Below, in pieces: positions 11,579 through 23,673 of a stretch of DNA of 64,000 bases (the first letter of the stretch is position 1; each line of letters opens with the position of its first letter). Below the pieces are notes generated by a model. That model was not told the DNA's origin. It saw nothing but the letters and a program-made list of their open reading frames with translations, and ran no database searches. A program made the position numbers and the translations under genes. Source of the DNA: Dipodascopsis uninucleata var. uninucleata (taxonomy: Eukaryota > Ascomycota > Lipomycetes > Lipomycetales > Lipomycetaceae); NCBI GenBank assembly GCA_030568195.1, contig JAJLTO010000004.1:124001-188000 (forward strand). Direction: 5' to 3'.

Positions 11579-12558
11579 TTTTTGATTAATAGTCTAAATT
11601 AGCCTCGCCGATTTTGTAAAAATATGTTTTAATTTTTAATTATTTTTTGGAGGTGTTTCGTTTTAGAAATGATGTTGAGATATTATTGTAGAGTTAGACT
11701 TTTTTGGAAGGAGGAAGTTGCATTTATGAAGTTATGAGTTTCAGTTAGTTTGTGATCAATATTGGTGAGTTAATTGTGAATATCATCCTGTCACATTTGC
11801 TTCTATGGTTCAAGTCGTCTTGTTATTTATTTTATTAGTGATAGCAATGTTTATATCACTTGTCAATGCTACTGACTGTTTCTGGCGTGTCGAACCAGTA
11901 TTGGATCAAGTTCACGAGTTGTTCAATCTTATGTTTGACCTATTACGACAACAATTAGTACTACGACAGTTGACTATAGTATTTCAAAAGTCCGCTCTCT
12001 ACTTGCGCTATTGTAGAGCTATAGACGTATAAATTTATCGGACATGATGCTAATAAAGCTTAAGGAAAAGTAGGGAGCCTAATGATCGATCAAAGTTGGC
12101 AACTAGTTAGTTCTACTATTGTAAACGAGTATTAAGTAAACCCAAATCAACTTCTTGAATAATGGTACTATAAGAATATTTAGTGTATTAGATATCTTAT
12201 AGATTGAAATAAGGATTATAAAGAACTATATATATATATATATATAGACATATAGACACAAGCCTGATGCATCAGCCATCCGATTTATCTTTAAAATTAG
12301 GCATAATCAGTAGCCAAGAAACATCATGCTAAATGCTATTTATTACGCAAAGTAATAAACTAGGTTATACACGTTGAACTTCTCCCCTTCGGAACTATAA
12401 TATTACAGAAGATGTATCCAGTTGGGCACAAGATACATTGATATATGTATTGCTGATAATGCTGCATGAATTCGTAGATCCTATTAAGCTCTATTTTGTC
12501 ATAATTATTCTACCCAGCACATTCTTCCCTGCTCAGACGTTAAAAATGCCATTCAAAA
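11579..12558. other. Intergenic spacer with short (TA)n tract
   Basis: AT-rich spacer between the converging LRR and RPC10 genes. A 20-bp (TA)10 microsatellite lies at 12227-12246. No gene is seen; the small open frame at 11805-12032 has no supporting features. Confidence 0.6.
12227..12246. repeat. (TA)10 microsatellite
   Basis: Uninterrupted TA dinucleotide run of 20 bp in the spacer downstream of the LRR gene. Confidence 0.95.
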
Positions 12559-12780
12559 TTATCGAGCCTCAAACTGTACCATACGACGTGTTCGCTGTTT
12601 GTACAGAACACGGTGGCCACACTCACGGCAACGAACTGGATCACTTCTGTTGAGAGTATTAGGAGCAGCGCAGTTGGCACAAAGATAAGTGACTGCCTGG
12701 ATTGGCTGAAAAGCACGACCTGCTGCTGCTGCACTTGCAGAGGTCTGAGAGGTAGGAGGAACGAAAGATTCTCGATTCAT
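12559..12780 (-). CDS. RPC10: RNA polymerases I, II and III subunit RPABC4 (Rpc10/Rpb12)
   Basis: A 73-residue single-exon gene, the usual length for this shared subunit of all three nuclear RNA polymerases. The zinc ribbon is complete: a CANC pair followed by CRECGH, then the hallmark tail LYKQRTRRMVQFEAR. The N-terminal 30 residues are a variable Ser/Ala-rich extension. In the polymerase this subunit sits near the Rpb2/Rpb3 assembly platform and binds one zinc ion. It is head-to-head with PDX1, the two starts being 512 bp apart. Identification is firm because of the near-invariant C-terminal half. Confidence 0.97.
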   Translation of the reverse strand: MNRESFVPPTSQTSASAAAAGRAFQPIQAVTYLCANCAAPNTLNRSDPVRCRECGHRVLYKQRTRRMVQFEAR

Positions 12781-13292
12781 GATAGCTTTGACTTGACCTA
12801 TGTGTTAAGCGTGCTGTTAAGTAAATACTTAATGTTGACGAGTATCTAGATTCACAGGAATATTAGCGTTCTCACAGCTATCCACTTCGATTTGACAGTT
12901 TCCATAAATACCTTTTCAATATCAGCTCCTTTCTCCGAAAAGCTGATATTTGGGTCCTAAACTTGTACTTTATCTAAAGTGCAATAGAACGAAAAAAATC
13001 TTCGCGAAGTACGTAACTATTTTTGCTGTTGGGAAATAGAAAAAAATTTACGCCGGAAAATCGTAGCATGCGGGATGGTGCCTTTTTTCTTCTCCCGATA
13101 GATTGACGTTCCGAATTCCTTTATCTTTCTTGAACACTGGACTGAGGTATCTATAAATTTTCCAAATTTACAGAGAATCGCATCTCGTTAGTAATATTCT
13201 GACGTTACATTATAGATATAGAGTCACTAAAATTGATTGTCGCATAGTACATAACAATAGCAGGTCTATTAGTATTTTGAAAAACAATATAG
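12781..13292. promoter_or_regulatory. Divergent promoter region between RPC10 and PDX1
   Basis: The starts of the two genes face away from each other across 512 bp. No standard TATA box or factor site stands out; the middle is A/T-rich with several A/T homopolymer runs (around 12990-13085). Promoter function is inferred from gene orientation only. Confidence 0.5.
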
Positions 13293-14784
13293 ATGATGTT
13301 GTCTCTGTCTCGAAATTTGGCAATCTCATCCCGTCAAATCGTTGTTGCCCGCAAGCAAGTTATGCGAAGTAAGTGGACTTCAATATGCCCTATAGTAATT
13401 CTATAGTGAACAGAGATAGCAAATTCATAAGATGATCAATTGGTGATTGTGAGAGAAATTGTTAGAGGAAATACTGTAATATGATACTCTTGGCATTGTA
13501 GTATGCGTCACCAGCTATGAAAATTTGTACTAACAGGTTTCATTGAAGGATTCCACGCAAGCGTATGGACAAATACAGCGTCTAACTTTGCTATGCCTGC
13601 TCTTTCACCGACAATGACTGAGGGTGGTATTTCTGAGTGGAAAATCAAGGAAGGTGCGTATCCGATACTTCCAATAGCAGTGTCGTAGATGTGCTGAATC
13701 ATTTAACGAATGCTACGCTTTGGAGAGCGTCGACATACTAATAGATCTTATTTCCTTAGGTGAATCATTCAGTGCCGGTGATATTATTTTGGAAATCGAG
13801 ACTGATAAGGCTCAAATGGATGTTGAGGCTCCAGATGATGGCATTTTAGTAAAAATTTATGTAAGTGGTTTATGATCTCTTACAGCCAATTGTAGGTGTT
13901 TGGGCTAGTAAAACTAATGATATAACTTCTCAATCAGTCTGGTGCCGGATCTAAGGAAATCCCAGTTGGAACCACTATTGCCGTTATTGCGGAACCTGAT
14001 GATGATATTACATCTCTTGATATTCCAGTGCCAGTGACTAAGGATAGTACTGCTGCACCTGCTGAGCAGGCTGCTCCAGAGCCACCAGCAGCGGCACCTC
14101 CAAAGGCAGAGCCGGTTAAAACAGAGCCAGTTACTGCAAAGGTATCATCAGTTGAGGGTAATAAAGCGAATCCAAACCAGACGCTGTTTCCTTCTGTTTT
14201 GAGTCTATTGCAGACACATCATATGTCGGAGAAGGAGGCAGTTGAAAAGATTCCTGCATCCGGTCCTAAGGGTCGAATATTGAAAGGTGATGTATTGGCA
14301 TATTTTGGTGCTATTGCTTCCAAGACTGTAGAGAATGTCAACAAGATCATTAAAGAACGCGAACATTTAGATCTCTCCAATATTAAGCTTGCTGCTCCCA
14401 AGTCAAAGGAGGAGCAGCCTGCGAAAGAAGAGAAATCGAAGTCTCTTGAGAAGCCTAAGGTAGTTGTCAACTTTGACGAATTGCTTACATTTAATCCACC
14501 AAGAAGTAAGTTAAAGCATTCATTTTTAAGGTATGAAAACAAGATTGTTAATTATTTATACTACTTTAGAAATTACCAAGACTATCATCAGACCTCCACA
14601 GGCCATTGAGACTATTGTCGTCTCTCCCAAGTCTGCTGCTAAACCAGTTGAAGCGCCAATCACCCCTACTACCGAAGCTGCAAATGAAGCTGCAGCTCCT
14701 GTCAAGTCAACTAAGCCAAAGATGAGTCGATATGATGAGATTTTTAATGAGCTGGTCTCGGTCCCCAAGTACAAGCAGCTATAG
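13293..14784 (+). CDS. PDX1: Pyruvate dehydrogenase complex protein X component (E3-binding protein)
   Basis: Five exons (13293-13368, 13537-13653, 13760-13860, 13938-14505, 14570-14784) encode 358 residues; all junctions are GT/AG and keep frame. The N-terminus is an Arg/Ser-rich mitochondrial presequence. A lipoyl domain follows ([12 protein letters not shown] ... ETDKAQMD) with the lipoylated lysine at about residue 81. After an Ala/Pro hinge comes the peripheral subunit-binding domain at about 183-223 (LFPSVLSLL ... [14 protein letters not shown]), which docks dihydrolipoamide dehydrogenase (E3). There is no E2 acyltransferase catalytic domain, and the protein ends at a Tyr-rich tail, as expected for Pdx1 rather than Lat1. 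It works in the mitochondrial matrix, tethering E3 to the E2 core. Confidence 0.93.
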
Positions 14785-15066
14785 ATTTGGAATGCAATTC
14801 TCCTTGTCATCACTTGATATTTTGGCTCAATCTTTGATACTAGTCTTAATTATCATTTTACATAATTTAGACTACTAATTTATTATACGTCGTATCTCCA
14901 TCGGCCTGTTTCTTTCGTAGTATAAGTAATTAAAGGACAAATAATAATTAAGCGTTCAAATCTATTGAGTTACAGAGCATGGACAAGTCATATATCTACA
15001 ATTGTCATTGTCTGTCTTATTAACTGTTATATCTATTTACAAATAGTGTAATTCACAAATCTGTTT

Positions 15067-16596
15067 CTACTTTCTCCAAAGCATCAGTTTGTGGTACCAT
15101 CGCTTTTTAGAGCCTTGAAGCAATTTGTGTTCTTGCTCCTTTTGGTACTTTCTCTGACGCATTTCCAAGCGTAAGATATCATCACCTGATAGGCCCTTCT
15201 CAGCTTCCTTGATAGATTCTTTGCCAAATAGAACATCCCAAACGCGACCATCACCCCAGAACCAACCTTGCCTGTCGGCAATCCACGGAATTCGACGACC
15301 TTTTTCAAACACGAAAATCATGAACTGAGATCGACTAGCGGTACCATATAGACCTTCACCGGTCCACACTTTTGTCTTTCCGACATTACGGCCGCGATCA
15401 ATCATAGATATAGGCAATGTAATGACGGGTGAGGCAGTGCGCGGAATCAAAGGATGTACCACAAACCGGACGTGTGCCTCTACAGAATTCCGAGCCGGTA
15501 TGTAATACAATCTTCGGATGAGTCTAGTAGGAAGCATTATAAGCCCAAACGAGCAAGCAGCTGGAACAGCAAACAGAGCTAGGGTTACAGCAGTTCGAAT
15601 AATAAACCAGGCAAAATTGTGAACAGCAGGTAAGTCATCGAGGTTACTAGAAATATTCAGTTAATATATAAGAAGGTGAAATGCTTTCGCACTCGATGTA
15701 TTGAGTACTCACTTGATGTAGATAAACCAACTTTCTCTCAGTGCCCAGTCTAAGAAAATAAGTCCGTAAACAGCGAACACAAAGGCGAGACAGTATACAA
15801 CGATAAAATAAAGCCTATGTGGCTCTGCTTGATAAAGCAATACCTCTGGTTCCTTTGATTTGATTAGAAGTTGCATGAGTTGTCTAAAGCTCAAATGTTT
15901 CGAGACACGTGGTGTTCTAATTAAATGCAACTGCAATGTCGGATAAGTCTCTTTAGACAACGGCCATTTAGGTAAAACACGATCTTTTAAAGAATCTATG
16001 CCTTCTTCTACAATTTCATCTTTATCTGGTGTCATTCTCATGGCGTCAGACCGAGATACTAGCGCAGGTGGTCGGGCTAAGTTTGCAACATAGGCAGCAT
16101 CCGTCTGACTGACTTGTAACTTAACGGACGAGCCATGACCTTGTTTATTCGTAATATATTCTTCACTTAAGGAAACTGTATCGCTCTTATTCTCTTTTAG
16201 GTTATTACGCGAGCTCTCGCGTTTGCTAGTCTTTTCGCTAGCTATATTCCCGGCTCCTTGAATCCGCGAATGCGACTGTTGTCCACCTTCCTGCAAGTAG
16301 CTTTTGTCATCAGTCTTCTTCGAGGTCAGCCAGCGCTTACTCGAAGCATCCACTGCATTACTTTGTCTGTGAGCTCCCAAAAAGTTCCATATGTGTGGCC
16401 TGACAGATGCGTCGTTTGCTGAATGTCCATGATGTAAGATTCGACAGCTGGAATATTTGCTGCATGGCCCAACTGCCGAAAATTGAGAAGAAAATTGCCG
16501 GTCAAATATCAATAATTTGTAAACATTATAAGCACACAGCTGCTTTCGTGAGTAGCTGTGCACTACAGATCTACATTGTCCTGAAAACAGAAGCAT
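15067..16596 (-). CDS. Putative two-membrane-segment mitochondrial protein (TMEM70/186/223-like)
   Basis: Two exons (16596-15713 and 15646-15067; 66-bp intron) give 487 residues. The open frame extends upstream to a GTG, but the first ATG is at 16596; a further 5' exon cannot be excluded, because TTATTGCAG upstream resembles an acceptor. The N-terminal part is Arg/Ser-rich without acidic residues, consistent with a mitochondrial presequence, followed by a variable polar region. Two hydrophobic segments flank the splice site (LYFIVVYCLAFVFAVYGLIF and FAWFIIRTAVTLALFAVPAA), followed by a basic C-terminal domain with motifs TGEGLYGTASRSQF and GWFWGDGRVWDVLFG. This paired-helix-plus-tail layout resembles the TMEM70/TMEM186/TMEM223 group, which helps assemble respiratory complexes. 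That assignment is tentative; the gene model itself is well supported. Confidence 0.72.
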
Positions 16597-16861
16597 TGCT
16601 GCTGTAGCGGACAGTATAAGTAGTAAACAGTCAGGGAGAGCTTTCTGCAATAAAAAATATTTAGTCTGCACTTTTAGTCAATGCGGCTCGAATTTTTCAT
16701 ATGGTAAGCGAATGACCTCAAGTTAGTCAACTCTACATAGAATGGGCATATAATATCATCTACAATAATGACTTCTCAGTCCCTACATCTTTAATAGCAA
16801 AGCAAGCGAAATAAAGAAATTCATGTCATAAGCCTTATTTATCTATATCAAAATCACATAT

Positions 16862-17721
16862 CTAAAGTTCAAAAGTAATCGGCATCTTAGGAGTGTAAAG
16901 TACCTGCTGGCAATCGTCATTACCAATGCCGTTTTCTGCATTGAGAACAGCAAAATCGGCACCCTAAAAGGAAAATAACCTGGTTAGAATACATGAAAAA
17001 GCTACTATTTAAGTTTAAATACGCAAAACTCATAGAAAGTAAAAGCGTAGAAAAAACCAAAATAACTTACATCTTTCAAACAAACCATAGGCGAATGCCA
17101 AACACCTGATTAAAAGTTAGTAGGCAGAAGAATCTCCAAAAATGCAATAATCTCTATCAAATCATACCTGGATTATATGTCACGGCAGAATTACCCTTGG
17201 CATGGAATGCCTTAAGAGTACTGACATCAGGGAACCCATCTAATGACAAAGATAAATTAGAATAGAGCACGATATATAAAACCAAGTGACCTTTCACAAA
17301 ATAAAAGCCTACCTTCTCCCTGCTGAGCAACAACAACCAAGAATGCGTTCTCCGATTTTGAACAGCCTAGAGGGACAAAAGTTTGAGTGGTAAATGGATG
17401 ACGCTCTAGAACTCCACACTCGTAGAAACCTTTTTTCTCCTCACACACCATGTCTGTCGGTCGGGAAGTTCTGAACACATGCCAGTAAGTTTTTCCTGGC
17501 ACTCCAGTGGGTGCATCCTGGTAATTATTGGCGAAAGGGGAGACATCGAGAAGTTTTATGGCTGTTCCGTAGTTGGCATTTTCTTTTTCAACAGTGTCAA
17601 TCTGAGCATTAGGAGCTATTACACCGCCATACTGCTTGAATGATTCTGGAGTCAGCTCGGACGAACAAATCGTAGTGGTTTTAGCTGGAAGCTCTACCGT
17701 TTTGAGCACGCAGAGAGGCAT
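16862..17721 (-). CDS. DAL3: Ureidoglycolate lyase
   Basis: Four exons (17721-17313, 17239-17168, 17105-17071, 16963-16862) encode 205 residues, close to the usual family length. Diagnostic motifs of ureidoglycolate hydrolase/lyase (Ugl family) are seen in order: YGGVIAP, YGTAIKLLDVSPFANNY, ERHPFTTQTFVPLG, FLVVVAQQGEDGFPD, VTYNPGVWHSPM and FAVLNAENG. The enzyme converts ureidoglycolate to glyoxylate and urea, the last step of allantoin use as a nitrogen source. No other allantoin gene is in this window, so there is no DAL cluster here. It is head-to-head with FAP7 across 451 bp. The third exon is only 35 bp. Confidence 0.94.
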
Positions 17722-18172
17722 CTTGGATTATAAATTTCTCGATTTTTCCGTCAGAATCTGCTAGGAATATTTAGTAATTAGTATTTCTGTTGCACCTGGC
17801 ACAGTATATACTACTTGATATTCACTTTTTCAAGCTAGAAATCCTGCCCAACAGCCTATTTGCAATGTGGTCTCAAGCTTTCTAGTCCAATGTTTCGTAC
17901 CTTCTTTATATATACCTAATGACTACTAATAGTGCCTGTTCACAGCCTATGCCGTATTTTTATCATATCAATTGGAGCTGCATTCTTAGGCTCAGTAAGT
18001 AATCGGAGAACGCCATCCGCAGAGAGCTCAATAACCGACTAACCTAATCCTGGAGAACACATTTTATTTGGAGGTTTTTCTGCCTTGCAAAAGGAACCAT
18101 TATTCACGACGCAAAGCTTGTTTTTTCGGTATATATAGCGAGAAAAGAGGCAGATTTAGTCAGAATACGGCT
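17722..18172. promoter_or_regulatory. Divergent promoter region between DAL3 and FAP7
   Basis: 451 bp between two outward-facing starts. A TATATATA-like stretch lies around 17905-17915. I did not find clear paired GATA-factor sites of the kind expected upstream of a nitrogen-regulated gene. The promoter role is inferred from orientation. Confidence 0.45.
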
Positions 18173-18988
18173 ATGCGGAATCTTCCAAATATAATTGTTA
18201 CTGGTACACCGGTAAGTGAGAGAGCGAGAGGCGCTTTTAGGCAAAGTACCGCGGCTATTCTGACAGACATTACTAGGGAACCGGCAAATCAAGCCATTGC
18301 CGAAGGCTGAAGGAGCTTTTACCCGATATGACTGTTGTGGCAGCTAATGATTTCATTAAAGAGCATGATCTTGAAGACGGATACGATGAAGAATTGCAGA
18401 GTGCAATGGTAGACGAAGATAAGGTATGGAATGCGGGGTGGTGGGGGCAAATCAGCAGGTTTGCTCTAACAATAGTTGAAGTCATTAGCTACAACTTCAG
18501 GTATCTAAGGGCCTTCATGATACTATCTATATATTTAGGACAGCACTAACGCTAGAGATTCAATATAGCTGGTGAATCTTTTGATAGCAGATCTGGTTAC
18601 AGGTGGTCAGATTATAGACTGGCATGTCTGCGATATCTTTCCAGAGAACTTGATCGATCTGGTGGTAGTACTTAGAACGAACAATACTCGTCTCTACGAT
18701 CGGCTGAAGGAAAGGTGAGTAGTTATTGCAGAGATAATCACTTGTCTGTGATACAGAGAATTTTATATGCGAATATACTGACGAATATTTAGAGATTATG
18801 CATCTAAGAAGCTAGAAGAAAATCTTGATGCAGAGATCATGGAGGTAATTCTATCAGATGCCAGAGATTCCTACGCAAGCGAAATTGTTATCGAACTACA
18901 CAGCAATGAGGATGACGACATTAAAAGCAACTGTGACCGTATCAAGGCATGGAAAGAACAATGGGTTCTTGATAATGCAGAGGAGTAA
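18173..18988 (+). CDS. FAP7: Adenylate kinase isoenzyme 6 / ribosome assembly factor Fap7
   Basis: Four exons (18173-18211, 18277-18423, 18569-18714, 18793-18988) encode 175 residues, a typical AK6 length. The first intron splits the P-loop, joining NIIVTGTP to GTGKSSHC. Further family motifs are FIKEHDLEDGYDEE, VDEDK, GGQIIDWHVCDIFPE, VVVLRTNNTRLYDRL and the C-terminal IKAWKEQW. Fap7 is a nuclear/cytoplasmic NTPase that binds Rps14 and drives final 20S-to-18S rRNA processing of the small ribosomal subunit. Reading straight through intron 1 gives a nonsense tail, so splicing is required. It converges on HAM1 with about 230 bp between the ends. Confidence 0.95.
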
Positions 18989-19221
18989 TCAAAACAATCA
19001 TATACCGCAATTCTGGGTCTTATGTTGTCTCGTATATCTATCTATGCACAAGAAAATACTAGCAGATCGACCAAAAGAATTATATCGCGCCATTCTATAG
19101 TCTATGATATGTCTCGAATATCTATATACAAGAACCCCTAGTAGATCGACCAAAAGAACCGTTTTCAAAAGTTTCTACTTATTTCTTCTATTTTACCTTG
19201 TACATATTTGAATAGGGTCAG

Positions 19222-20263
19222 TTATCTGGATGTGGTCAAGAATTCTTTCAGCATAGTCAGAGCACGATATCGGTGGCTGATGGTGTTCTTAAGAGCTTTT
19301 GGCATCTCGGCGTAACTGACGATCGTACATATATTAGCAGTGCCAAAACTAGTAGAGTGAGGACAATATAATCTTTGCAAACACTTTTCAACTTACGTCT
19401 GATCAAATCCGTCTGGTAAGAAGCACGGATCCCATCCGAATCCGACGGGTCCACGAGCTGCAACAATTTTTCCCTGCAAAAAATTGAATAATTAGCTCTT
19501 GCAGAACTCAATATTGTAATTAGGATGACTTTTATTAAAAAACTTACGTCTTGAACTCCTTGAAAAATCTTGACTTCATGACCGGGGCCCTCGCAGAAAG
19601 CAAAGGTGCAAATAGCTTGTGCAGATTTATCGTCATAGGATGCCAACATGTTGTTCAAACCTGTGACTGTCAGTTCAAGTGTTTTATAGGCATTCCACGA
19701 GCTCAAATTTTAGTTCATAATTTACCTTCATGACCAACAGCCTCCATGAACCACTTACTACACAGATGGAACACAAGTTAATATGTTTATTTCATGAAGA
19801 AAAACAACGGTACTTCCAAAGTGACGTAGAACCTACATGTATGGACCGGGAAGGCCTTTGTACGCCGTGAATGAGAGAGCAGTGTCCTCAACAAGAACTG
19901 GCCCTTTGACCTGGAGAATAAATTAAGTCGAGTTAGCTACTAGTTTTAATACTTTGACATAGGATTACTCAGAATCTTACAATTTCTGCAGCTGTTCGAC
20001 ATTTGTGTTCGGCAATCTCTTGAATGGTTCCCTGAATCTCTTCGAGATCAATTTTCTGATTAGTCATTTCTATACTATCAGACATAATTGCCTGTACTTC
20101 TTTGAGCTTGTTGGCATTTCCTAATGTTCATATATTAGTCAGTGAGACCTTCATTTATCCTTCCTCCGACTGACTCTAGCTGGCCCGCTTCGTAGAACAG
20201 CATCCAATAATCTTACTGCCACTTAAAACACTTACCAGTGACGAAAGTAATAATTCCAGACAT
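19222..20263 (-). CDS. HAM1: Inosine triphosphate pyrophosphatase (ITPase)
   Basis: Seven short exons (20263-20236, 20120-19981, 19910-19837, 19757-19726, 19660-19548, 19473-19397, 19315-19222) join in frame to 185 residues, normal for eukaryotic ITPases. Motifs: [12 protein letters not shown] at the N-terminus, [65 protein letters not shown]. The enzyme hydrolyses ITP, dITP and XTP to their monophosphates and so keeps deaminated purines out of nucleic acids. It acts as a cytosolic homodimer with a metal cofactor. Two exons are only 28 and 32 bp. Confidence 0.96.
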
Positions 20264-21148
20264 TTTCGTTAAGTATCTCTAGCTCAGAGTGTATGATATC
20301 GTAAATTTTGATTTCAGATATCAATTGCTGTGTATAAAGAGTGAAATGGTATAAATAGCTAATAGCTTTTGTAGAAACAAAATATATGATTCGTGGCTTG
20401 CACACTAGGCGTGTATGGATGACTCTTCTGCGATGGGGCAAACTGGAAGAGTGACTTCCAAACTCAATAAGACAATAAGAAGTCCCTACGAGCATAGCAA
20501 CAAGATATTTTTACTTATAGGCAAATGAACTTCTGTACATTGACATCAGGAACGACATGTAAGAATATCAGAGAATTTAATCTAATAGAAATAAGCAAAT
20601 AAACGGTTAAATGTGTTTATAATTGAGAAACACTGTAGCATTTGTACATTATCAAAAATCAGGAACATACAGACGCGCAAAACCAACGAATGGCTCCAGA
20701 AGAGAACAATTCCGATATAACTAACTTTAAAAAATGTATATGTAAAAAAGAATATGACGCCTAGTGATAGGGTAATAGAAAATACAGGAGAAGTAAACAA
20801 AAACTGAAACGATACAGGCAATATTTTATAATATCAATTTTGATCTCTCACGATGAAAACAGGTCAGCTATAACTAACGAAATAAAAGACCGAATGATTA
20901 ATAAAATCAATAGCTCATAGCTGTCACAATGCAACAATGAAGAAAGTATTATATCGAATATTTAGGATAAAATTCTAGAAGCTTTCATGTGCTAACAATG
21001 TAAGGCAGTATATGCAAATCCAGTATCCACTTAAAGATAGACACATGCTCTAATATCAGAAACACTAGCGCTGAATGAAAAGAAAAATCAAAATACAGTA
21101 TACGTAACCTCCTTCTCCAGTTAGCAGTATTCTTGGGATAATAGCAGG
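20264..21148. other. Intergenic spacer upstream of HAM1
   Basis: Very AT-rich DNA between the RCO1 stop and the HAM1 start, both on the minus strand. It must hold the HAM1 promoter and the RCO1 3' end. Short open frames here have no recognisable sequence. Confidence 0.55.
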
Positions 21149-23673
21149 CTATGACGAAAGAAAATCAAGTAAAGCTTTGCGGCCCTTTATCTCAATAATT
21201 TTTCGAATCGCAGTCAATGACTCCTTAAGCTCAGAGTTGGTCAAAGGCTCAGTAGTAGACATCATAGGTGAATTTTCCCCATGAGTGAGCGCATTTTTAT
21301 TTAAATCTGAAGATGACGCTGGTGAAAGTAGAGTCATAGCCTTGTCAGAGTCATCCCGTAATCTTTCATCATCAATTGGAATTTTATTTGCAGCATCTAG
21401 TAACACTGCCACCTTCTGACGCGTCAGAGCCTCTTCGGTATGTGATTGATTAAGATACGTAGCATTTCGCACAAATTCACGCTCTTGATATGGCCGTTCA
21501 ACAAGCCTATCAAGTTCACTTAAAGAGGGTGCTGGCTCTCTATGCTTTCTGGAATGTGGAAGTAGATTCACTCTATCCAAGAAATCGAGAACGATGCCCC
21601 TTTCTGGGATCTTGTAAACCACACCTTCCGAAGACTCCATTTCTTCGAATACAACTCGACGGTCAAATGCATTCCTGTAATCATCCTGCTGCCATCCACT
21701 AACGAAATGGAGGACAGATGGTTTCACAAAGTTCTCATTGATTGACTCAGGGTCCTCTTCAGATGAATCGTTACCAACTTCAATGTCGCCATTATTAATA
21801 AATCCTCGCCTCAGACTAACGTCCACAATTTTTGAACTTCGTTTTCGTCTCCTACGCACAAGATCTCTGCCAACGTGATTTGGACACATCCATTTTCTTA
21901 ATGATGTTGGTATAGAGACCATAGGGGGTGTGAGACAGTCCAAATGCCAATGTAAAGGACAGTAATCACAACTAATCATCTGCCGCTCTCCCATTGCAGA
22001 TTTACCACATGTATAACAAAGAATTGGATTCCCATGCTTATCCTGGAGCTTATAAGGATCTACTTCCTCTATGAATCCACTTCGACTGTCATATAAGAAA
22101 GTTAACCAGAGTTCCTCTACAAACTGCATATGAAAATAAAACACTATTTCAGTACAGATAAATACTTACTTTATCCGTCTTGGCTTTAAGTCATTAACAT
22201 CTTGGTATTCACCGAAGTCAGTGGTTGTGACACCTTCATAACGTTCGCGTAATTCCTTTGGTAAAGAGAAACTAGAAGGATTTCGGCGTTGCATCTGATC
22301 TAAGAGCTCTGAAAACAGCCCTCTCGGAGGGGGGAGTGGAGGATGCTATAGAAAATTACTGGTCAGTCATACACAATACCGTTTGACGTACAACCTAACG
22401 AACAAGCATACCCTTTTAGTATAACAACTTTTACAAAACCATGAATCTTCGGGAAGATTGTCTTCATCAATTGGTGGATCTGCACAGGTGAAATGAAATG
22501 ACCTAGGACATCCCTCACAACACAAGAAACGGCCTATTCCTCCACATGCAGAACAGAAGTCATCGTTATACTACAATTAAACATGTCAGTTAATCATTTA
22601 TCTACCCGTCAAATTTGAATTAGATTGCATAGAAAAAATATTATGAGCCTTACCTTTGACGGGTCGTCAGCCTCTACGTTACCACCAGTTGCCGAGCGTG
22701 ACACGCCAGTCAAGTCTGGTGGCGCACCAAAGCCAAAGACATTCTCTCTTGATTTCCGATTTTTCATAGGTCTATAAAATTTATCAGTATTTTTATCAGA
22801 AGCCAGCGATAATAAATATATTGTAATTAACAGTACGGATAAATAGCAATACACTTACGAGATTTTTATTCGTCTTTGCCGCTTTGTTTTACCATTGCTA
22901 CCGCTAATTTCTGACTCTGGCGGTGGTGTACTATATGCCAGCCGTCTTTTATTTGGAACCTTTTCTGAATCACTATCATCTTCTCTCTCACTTTTTTGAG
23001 CACTAAGCTTCACTCGTAGTCTTGGAATGTTTTCTGTAGAGTTGTCATCAAGTGTTTTTGCAGTATGTCGCAGGACACTGCTCTTTACGCAGTAATCATC
23101 GAACCTTTTCTGAAACTTGAGCTTTATTTTCGACTCTTGATGCACATCAGAGTCCGGTGATTGCGAACTTTCAGGTGAAACCTTTGATTTCCTGCTAGTA
23201 TTTCTGACAACAATGGTTTTGGACACTGGTGTAGAAGTTTCTGTATCTGGAGGCGTGCTATTGCCAGATGTGTCTAAAATTAATGGTGTCTGTACCTCGT
23301 CTTCCGATGAACCGACAGCTAGTCCATCTTCTGTCTCTAAATCCATCGCATTTACATCGCTCATCATAGAGGACTCTCCATTCGTTATTTCGGAATTATC
23401 TGTCTGCACAGGAGTAGATTTTGCAGAAGTGTACGTTCGTCGTGATTTCGGAACTCGTTCGGAAGATCCAGAAGATCGCGTAGGACTTCGTCTCTGATCT
23501 GGTGTACTGGACGCTGACAGCGTTATAGAAGTTCCTCCATTCTGCACTTTTCTCTCGCGCTTTGACTGCTTGACAGGTGGAGCGAGACCAAGTGCGAAAC
23601 CATTGTAGCCTGGGATTGGAATCGACGGAGGTGGCTCTGACCAGCTGGGCTTCGCTGAGCGTTTGGCTGACAT
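21149..23673 (-). CDS. RCO1: Double PHD-finger subunit of the Rpd3S histone deacetylase complex
   Basis: Five exons: 23673-22859, 22771-22654, 22570-22412, an exon ending at 22170, and 22085-21149. With an acceptor at 22325-22326 for exon 4 (exon start 22324) the frame is open throughout and gives 727 residues. PHD1 (about 317-360) reads CSACGGIGRFLCCEGCPRSF ... WFCKSC; PHD2 (about 439-487) reads CYTCG ... CDYCPLHWHLDCLTPPM ... WMCPNH. Between them LFSELLDQMQRRNPSSF and FSLPKELRERYEGV are typical of Rco1/Cph1. Rpd3S deacetylates H3/H4 in transcribed regions, with the PHD1 finger and Eaf3 reading nucleosomes. The N-terminal 270 residues are basic, Ser-rich and probably disordered. The first AG downstream of the intron (22348-22349) would instead put exon 4 out of frame (see findings). 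Confidence 0.9.

Noticed and set aside
18068-18172. N-terminal extension of FAP7
   Set aside because: The upstream in-frame bases encode no conserved residues, and the ATG at 18173 gives the standard Fap7 start just before the P-loop.
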